From positions 124,001 to 188,000 of the forward strand of contig JALWTX010000008.1 of the NCBI GenBank assembly GCA_026993355.1: a DNA stretch of 64,000 bases, given 5' to 3'. This DNA is from Flavobacteriales bacterium (lineage in GTDB: Bacteria; Bacteroidota; Bacteroidia; Flavobacteriales; Flavobacteriaceae). Below, in pieces: positions 58,757 through 64,000 of this stretch; within the stretch, counting starts at the first letter, position 1; every line of letters begins with the position of its first letter. Position numbers and translations under genes: made by a program. The notes under the pieces were generated by a model. The model saw nothing but the letters and a program-made list of their open reading frames with translations, ran no database searches and had not been told where the DNA came from.

Positions 58757-59025
58757 TGAAACTTATCTAAAAAAATGGAGGTTTGTTTATTTTTTTACCT
58801 TGATATTAAAAAAAAATCATAAATTCGTTTATTTCTTTGCGAGATTGAGAATAAAACTAGCGTTAATTTTTTGTAAAAGTTTTATGTTTTCAAAAAACTT
58901 TATTTAATATGAATAAATGTTATTATCTTTATGAATAATCATAAGAGAAATTTACTATCCTAAGTAATTTATTGCCAAATTATCTTATTCTATTTTTATT
59001 TATTAGATAAAACATTATCTTTGCT

Positions 59026-59033
59026 TGCTGGTC
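59026..59033 (+). promoter_or_regulatory. Promoter -7 element (TATCTTTG)
   Basis: TATCTTTG matches TAnnTTTG, 34 bp before the 890-aa protein gene. Confidence 0.55.
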
Positions 59034-59067
59034 TATGCCGGTTTATTTTATATTAATATGTTTATAG

Positions 59068-61740
59068 ATGAAAAATTTTTTGTTATTTTTTATAATAACC
59101 GCCTTAAATATTGAAGCAAGCGCACAATATGAGGCCGCACATTGGTTTTTTGGTTCGCATGCAGGTTTGGATTTTACCAGTGGTGCCCCGGTTGCTGAAC
59201 CGGGAAGTCAGATAAATACCGAAGAGGGCTGCTCTTCAATTTCCAATGCTTGCGGCGATTTATTATTATATACCGATGGTGTGACGGTTTGGGATGCCAA
59301 TCATCAAGTCATGCAAAACGGAACCGGACTGTTAGGCGACCCTTCTTCTACCCAATCGGGTATCGTAGTTCCTAAGCCTGATGATCACAATATCTATTAT
59401 ATTTTTACAGTCGATGCTGCCTTTGGTTCTCCGTCAGACAATGGTATGCGTTATTCTGTTGTTGACATGCGGTTAAATGGTGGTTTAGGCGGCGTGGTTG
59501 CCGGACAAAAAAATATTAAGTTGGTCAGCTCGGCCAGTGAAAAAGTGACTGCTGTTATGAGTTCGGATGGCAATTCGGTATGGGTCATAACTTCAGCACC
59601 GCGTACTAATTCAACTTCGGCTCCTTACAATACCATTGGCGATAATATGAATACTATTTATGCCTTTAAAATTACCTCATCAGGGGTGCAAACTACTGCT
59701 TCTGTTACAACTTTGCCGGTAACGATAGATTGGGGAGTGGGTTACATGAAAGCCTCTCCCGATGGAAAAAAACTAGCCATGGCTAATATGCAGGACCATA
59801 CGGTTTATTTATTAGACTTTGACGATCTAACCGGCACGGTTGGTAACCTTGTCTCTTTGCCTTTAACCGCTGTTAATGATGCCCCTTATGGCCTAGAGTT
59901 TTCACCGGACAGTTCCAAATTATATGTAAGCGATAGAGACAATGCATTGACACAATTTGACTTGTCTAACAACAATGCTTCTACTATTATTAGTACCCGT
60001 GCTAATTACCGTTCAGCTTTACAATTGGGTTTAGACGGCAAGATATATCAACCGCATACCTTAGATTATGGTGTGGGATCTAATTATATGAGTGTCATTG
60101 AACAGCCCAATGAAGCGGGGACCGCCTGTGATTATAGATACCGTATCATTACTTTGCCAAGCAATATGGTCGTTCACCAAGGTTTGCCACCTTTTATACA
60201 ATCTTATTTTGTGCAAATAGAATCACCGCAAGTGACCGCTGAATTTACCAATAATTTGGAAGTCTCATCCAATGAAGAAATTTCAAGTGTGGATTGGGAT
60301 TTTGGCGATGGCACAACAGCGAATTCATTACCGGATAATCCGCCGGATAATACCCATTCACATATCGATCATCCCTATGCGCAACCGGGAACCTACACTG
60401 TGACCGCTGTTATCCATCTCGTTGTAGGTTGTGATGTAACTGTTACCAAAACAATTAATATTTTATCCGTTATTGATGTAAAAGAAACGACGCTTTGTTT
60501 GGACCAAAATAGTACGGTTACTACTGTAGATTTACACCAATTTGATAATGTTGTAATTGATCATCACAATGGCACCGGTACAACTTATGCCGTTAAATAT
60601 TACACCTCTGATACAGATGCCTATGCTGACCAAAACGAAATAACAGGTTCTTATACTTTTGTTACCAACAATGATGAATTGTATTATTCATTGACAGATA
60701 CAGCAACAGGTTCAATTGTTTATGGTACTTTTATCTTAAAAATAAGTGAAAAACCGCAAATTCAAAACCTTTCAACTTTTGATTATTGTGACAACGACAC
60801 CGATGGGTTTGGGGAGTTTGATTTAACAAACAAAATAAATGAAATATTGGGCAACAGATCTAATCCGCCTTTTGAAGTGACTTTTTTTGCAACCGAACAA
60901 GATGCTTTAGATGATACAAACCAAATTAGTAATCCTGAAAGTTTTGTCAATACCACTGCCGGTAATCAACAAATTTGGTATAGAATAACCAATACGGATA
61001 GTGGCTGTTTTGATGTCGGTTCTTTTGAATTGGTTGTACACCCTTTAATTGACATTAATATGCCCCAAGATTATATTGTTTGTGCCGGACAACAATTGGC
61101 TATCAATGCCCCTTCCGGTTTTACGGCTTACCAATGGTCAACCGGTGAAACAAGCCCGCAAATTTTTGTGGACCAAGCAGGCCATTATACCTTGACGGTA
61201 ACTAATAGTTTTGGGTGTTCTAATTCAATAGACTTTAATGTCAAACTTTCTGATGTGGCAAGGATTGATAAGGTCTCTGTCCATGATTTTAAGAATCCGG
61301 GCCAAAATTCAATTGTGGTAAATGCTTCCGGCATTGGCGATTATGAATATTCTATGGATGGAACTAACTTTCAAGAAGAAAATCTTTTTACAGGCTTAAA
61401 AGCCGGTCATTATATGGTATATGTGTCAGATAAAAATGGCTGTGGCATGGTGAATGAAGCGGTCGATATTTTGAATAATCCCCGTTTTTTCACCCCCAAT
61501 GGGGATGGTTTCAATGATGTTTGGCAAATAAAAAACATTACAGCCAGACCTGGATCAGTTATTCGTATTTATAACCGTTACGGTAAGTTAGTCAAAGTAT
61601 TACAAGCCCAAAGTGCCGGATGGGATGGAACTTTTAAAGGACAAGGTTTACCTCCCGATGATTACTGGTTTTTGGCGGAAATAAAAGAACCCAATGGTCA
61701 AATAAGGCACCAAAAAGGGCATTTTTCTTTGGAAAAATAA
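59068..61740 (+). CDS. Large secreted protein with beta-propeller, PKD and T9SS type B sorting domain
   Basis: This 890-aa exported protein has a signal peptide (FFIITALNIEASAQ). Residues about 25-380 look like a propeller (ASPDGKKLAMANMQDHTVYL, GLEFSPDSSKLYVSDRDN). A PKD domain follows at about 390-470 (VDWDFGDGTTANS, HPYAQPGTYTVTAV). Then come units with the flavobacterial pattern FDYCDNDTDGFGEFDLTNKI and an Ig-like piece (YQWSTGETSPQIFVDQAGHY). The last about 85 residues are the T9SS type B signal (RFFTPNGDGFNDVWQIKN, WDGTFKGQGLPPDDYWF). It is likely a surface or secreted adhesin-like protein. T9SS machinery is not in the window. Confidence 0.92.
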   Translation: MKNFLLFFIITALNIEASAQYEAAHWFFGSHAGLDFTSGAPVAEPGSQINTEEGCSSISNACGDLLLYTDGVTVWDANHQVMQNGTGLLGDPSSTQSGIVVPKPDDHNIYYIFTVDAAFGSPSDNGMRYSVVDMRLNGGLGGVVAGQKNIKLVSSASEKVTAVMSSDGNSVWVITSAPRTNSTSAPYNTIGDNMNTIYAFKITSSGVQTTASVTTLPVTIDWGVGYMKASPDGKKLAMANMQDHTVYLLDFDDLTGTVGNLVSLPLTAVNDAPYGLEFSPDSSKLYVSDRDNALTQFDLSNNNASTIISTRANYRSALQLGLDGKIYQPHTLDYGVGSNYMSVIEQPNEAGTACDYRYRIITLPSNMVVHQGLPPFIQSYFVQIESPQVTAEFTNNLEVSSNEEISSVDWDFGDGTTANSLPDNPPDNTHSHIDHPYAQPGTYTVTAVIHLVVGCDVTVTKTINILSVIDVKETTLCLDQNSTVTTVDLHQFDNVVIDHHNGTGTTYAVKYYTSDTDAYADQNEITGSYTFVTNNDELYYSLTDTATGSIVYGTFILKISEKPQIQNLSTFDYCDNDTDGFGEFDLTNKINEILGNRSNPPFEVTFFATEQDALDDTNQISNPESFVNTTAGNQQIWYRITNTDSGCFDVGSFELVVHPLIDINMPQDYIVCAGQQLAINAPSGFTAYQWSTGETSPQIFVDQAGHYTLTVTNSFGCSNSIDFNVKLSDVARIDKVSVHDFKNPGQNSIVVNASGIGDYEYSMDGTNFQEENLFTGLKAGHYMVYVSDKNGCGMVNEAVDILNNPRFFTPNGDGFNDVWQIKNITARPGSVIRIYNRYGKLVKVLQAQSAGWDGTFKGQGLPPDDYWFLAEIKEPNGQIRHQKGHFSLEK

Positions 61741-61806
61741 ATCATTTTAAATTATGCCCATTAGTTTATGTTTATTATATTATGGCATAAATCAGGCAAA
61801 GTTAAA

Positions 61807-63813
61807 ATGAAACAATTTAAAATTAAATCGGACTATACACCAACCGGGGATCAACCCGAAGCTATCGATCAATTAGCCAAAGGCGTATTGGCCAATGAAA
61901 AATACCAAACGCTATTGGGAGTTACTGGTTCGGGAAAAACCTTTACGGTGGCTAATGTTATTGAAAAGGTTCAACGACCAACTTTGATTTTAGCCCATAA
62001 TAAAACCTTGGCAGCACAACTTTTTCAGGAGTTTAAGCAATTTTTTCCGGACAACGCTGTCGAATATTTTGTGTCATACTATGATTATTATCAACCCGAA
62101 GCTTATTTGCCGACCAGTGGTACATATATCGAAAAGGATTTATCTATAAATGAAGAAATTGAACGCTATCGCCTTAGCACTACCTCTTCACTTTTATCCG
62201 GGCGTCGTGATGTTATTGTCATAGCTTCAGTGTCTTGTTTGTATGGAATTGGTAATCCATCCGAATTCAAAAAAAATGTGGTTAAAGTTAATAAAGATAT
62301 TCAAACAACCCGTACCAAACTTTTACGGCAATTGGTGACCAGCTTGTACAGCCGCAGCGAAATACCGCAAGCCGGTAGTTTTATCGTTAAGGGCGATACC
62401 ATAACGGTTTATCCACCTTATACCGACCGCTATTTTAGAATAAACTTTTGGGGAGATGAAGTGGATATAATTGAGATTATTCACGCTGAAACCGGTGAAA
62501 AATTAGATGAAGTGGATACTTTAGATATTTATCCGGCTAATTTATTTGTGACGTCTCCGGAAAAATTAAACCAAGCCATTCAAGACATCAGAATTGATTT
62601 AGGAAAACAAATCAACTATTTTAAAGAAACAGGCAAACATTTAGAAGCTAAGCGTTTAAAAGAACGCACTGAATTCGATTTGGAGATGATGGCCGAATTA
62701 GGCTATTGTTCCGGTATTGAAAATTACTCCCGTTATTTAGACGGACGTCCACCGGGCAGCCGTCCTTTCTGTTTATTAGATTATTTTCCCGATGATTATT
62801 TAATGGTCATTGACGAAAGTCATGTTACCATTCCGCAAGTACATGCCATGTATGGTGGCGACCGTTCGCGCAAAGAAACCTTGGTTGAATATGGTTTCAG
62901 GTTACCATCGGCAATGGATAACCGTCCCTTAAAATTTGAAGAATTTGAACAAATGCAAAATCAGGTTATTTATGTCAGTGCAACACCGGCTGATTATGAA
63001 TTGCAAAAATCCGGCGGGGTGGTGGTCGAACAAGTTATCCGGCCGACCGGCTTGCTGGATCCGATAATCGAAATAAGACCAAGCCAAAATCAAATTGATG
63101 ATTTGTTAGAAGAAATACAAAAACGAGTCGAACAAGATGAACGGGTTTTGGTAACGACTTTAACCAAACGGATGGCAGAAGAATTAACCAAATATTTAAC
63201 TAAAATAAATGTCAGAAGCAGGTACATACATTCGGATGTCGATACTTTGGAACGGGTGCAAATTATGCATGATTTGCGTAAAGGTTTGTTTGATGTTTTG
63301 GTGGGGGTAAATTTGCTGAGAGAGGGTTTAGATTTGCCGGAAGTATCCCTGGTGGCTATTCTAGATGCCGATAAAGAGGGTTTTTTAAGGTCGCACAAAT
63401 CTTTGACGCAAACAATTGGTAGAGCGGCACGTCATGTAAATGGTACGGCCATTATGTATGCCGATAAAATCACCAAAAGTATGCAATTAACCATCGAAGA
63501 GACCAACCGGCGACGTGAAAAACAAATTGCTTATAACCAAAAACATGGCATAACACCCACAGCTATCAAAAAAAGTTTGGAAAATATTATGCATGCCGAA
63601 ACGCCAAAAACCTATGTTTATGAACAAGATTTAAGTCAAAATGTGGCAGAAAATAAAGCGCTTTATCAAACCAAGGAAAGTATTGATAAACAAATAAGAG
63701 AATTAAGAAAAAAAATGGAAGCGGCTGCTAAAGAACTTGATTTTTTAGCTGCCGCCAAGTATCGTGATATGATTACAAGTCTAAAAGAAGCCAAAGAAAA
63801 GAACCAGCAATAA
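61807..63813 (+). CDS. uvrB: UvrABC excinuclease subunit B
   Basis: This 668-aa DNA helicase-like damage verifier belongs to nucleotide excision repair. Walker A is LLGVTGSGKTFT (about 36-47), and the damage-probing beta-hairpin is SYYDYYQPEAYLP (about 91-103). Helicase motifs DESH (LMVIDESHVT) and QTIGRAARH follow. A C-terminal UVR motif (AAAKELDFLAAAKYRDMI) binds UvrC. ATG 61807 is the family start (KQFKIKSDYTPTGDQPEAI); the track's extra 13 residues are not expected. A weak inverted repeat (TTATGCC / GGCATAA) lies just upstream. Confidence 0.97.
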   Translation: MKQFKIKSDYTPTGDQPEAIDQLAKGVLANEKYQTLLGVTGSGKTFTVANVIEKVQRPTLILAHNKTLAAQLFQEFKQFFPDNAVEYFVSYYDYYQPEAYLPTSGTYIEKDLSINEEIERYRLSTTSSLLSGRRDVIVIASVSCLYGIGNPSEFKKNVVKVNKDIQTTRTKLLRQLVTSLYSRSEIPQAGSFIVKGDTITVYPPYTDRYFRINFWGDEVDIIEIIHAETGEKLDEVDTLDIYPANLFVTSPEKLNQAIQDIRIDLGKQINYFKETGKHLEAKRLKERTEFDLEMMAELGYCSGIENYSRYLDGRPPGSRPFCLLDYFPDDYLMVIDESHVTIPQVHAMYGGDRSRKETLVEYGFRLPSAMDNRPLKFEEFEQMQNQVIYVSATPADYELQKSGGVVVEQVIRPTGLLDPIIEIRPSQNQIDDLLEEIQKRVEQDERVLVTTLTKRMAEELTKYLTKINVRSRYIHSDVDTLERVQIMHDLRKGLFDVLVGVNLLREGLDLPEVSLVAILDADKEGFLRSHKSLTQTIGRAARHVNGTAIMYADKITKSMQLTIEETNRRREKQIAYNQKHGITPTAIKKSLENIMHAETPKTYVYEQDLSQNVAENKALYQTKESIDKQIRELRKKMEAAAKELDFLAAAKYRDMITSLKEAKEKNQQ

Positions 63814-63881
63814 AATGATTAAACTCTTTATTTTTTTACTTAAATTTACCTTATTAAATTTATGAACCAACCTATCAACCG

Positions 63882-64000
63882 ATGAATAAAATAGAACATA
63901 TTGGCATTGCTGTAAAGGATTTGGCTGAGGCTGAAGAAAAATGGGCAAAGTTGTTAAATACTTTATCTTACAAGCGTGAGTTGGTTGAAAGCGAAGGGGT
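63882..64000 (+). CDS. mce: Methylmalonyl-CoA epimerase (VOC family), 5' part only
   Basis: This partial CDS is cut by the window end; 39 complete codons are visible. The start MNKIEHIGIAVKDLAEAEEK and the segment SYKRELVESEGV closely fit Bacteroidota methylmalonyl-CoA epimerase. The enzyme interconverts R and S methylmalonyl-CoA between propionyl-CoA and succinyl-CoA. The His in EHIGIAV is a metal ligand of the VOC fold. Another VOC/glyoxalase family member cannot be fully excluded from so short a piece. Confidence 0.8.
   Translation, partial: MNKIEHIGIAVKDLAEAEEKWAKLLNTLSYKRELVESEG

Larger units (their letters stand above)
58687..59067. other. 381-bp intergenic region between two divergent T9SS cargo genes
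   Basis: It contains a -7 match for each gene (58749-58756 minus, 59026-59033 plus) and otherwise very A+T-rich sequence. The 62-aa ORF at 58719-58907 has Phe/Lys-biased composition and no recognisable domain, so it is not called. Confidence 0.5.

Noticed and set aside
58719-58907. 62-aa ORF between the T9SS cargo genes
   Set aside because: Phe/Lys-biased chance ORF in A+T-rich DNA overlapping a promoter candidate; no signal or domain.
61752-61790. TTATGCC / GGCATAA inverted repeat before uvrB
   Set aside because: Seven pairs around a 25-nt loop with no T-run; too weak for a terminator and no SOS-box consensus is known to me for this lineage.

Overview
The window is an A+T-rich chromosomal segment of a Bacteroidota bacterium, almost certainly from the class Flavobacteriia. 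The evidence is an XrtF exosortase with its flavobacterial partner protein, two secreted proteins ending in type IX secretion (T9SS) type B sorting domains, a GLPGLI-family protein, an ECF sigma/DUF4252 cassette, an OmpP1/FadL porin, and many promoter -7 elements of the Bacteroidota form TAnnTTTG. Genes are dense, mostly housekeeping and in short operons. No tRNA, rRNA, CRISPR array, prophage or defence island was recognised.

Layout. 0-9 kb: proS, a Tyr/Arg-rich lipoprotein, OmpP1/FadL, an alkyltransferase-like protein, formate-THF ligase, a SpmA-SpmB fusion and a DUF5009 acyltransferase. 9-18.5 kb: a conserved unknown 599-aa protein, a sodium/solute symporter, a glycosyltransferase, the ECF sigma/DUF4252 operon, an EI24 protein and a DEAD-box helicase with a long leader. 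18.8-25 kb: serS, then an aromatic amino acid operon (prephenate dehydratase, aminotransferase, prephenate dehydrogenase, DAHP synthase/chorismate mutase). 25-37 kb: GLPGLI plus a TonB-receptor-like barrel, three transporters, AMMECR1, comEC with an in-frame stop, the XrtF pair, and a nicotinamide riboside kinase plus PnuC. 37-42 kb: aldehyde dehydrogenase, DUF779 and acetyl-CoA synthetase (acetaldehyde to acetyl-CoA), followed by a small transposon-like insertion. 42-51.5 kb: three tandem secreted paralogues, uvrC, ferritin, a GT9 glycosyltransferase and a LytTR two-component pair. 51.7-64 kb: rseP, rbfA, two ABC systems, two divergent T9SS type B proteins, uvrB and the start of methylmalonyl-CoA epimerase.

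Three findings stand out. (1) Upstream of the aromatic operon is an unannotated 25-codon leader ORF whose core is ten Phe/Tyr codons out of eleven. It is followed by mutually exclusive antiterminator and terminator hairpins, the architecture of ribosome-mediated attenuation sensing both Phe and Tyr. (2) A REP-associated tyrosine transposase (RAYT) with its palindromic repeats sits between this attenuator and the first structural gene, and another repeat lies inside the operon. (3) Behind acs is a 461-bp element with 11-bp terminal inverted repeats, flanked by identical 88-bp direct repeats. This looks like a MITE with an unusually long target duplication, the hallmark of IS1634/IS1549-type transposition.

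All function calls are from reading motifs and gene order; no database search was run. Promoter calls are pattern matches to the known Bacteroidota consensus.
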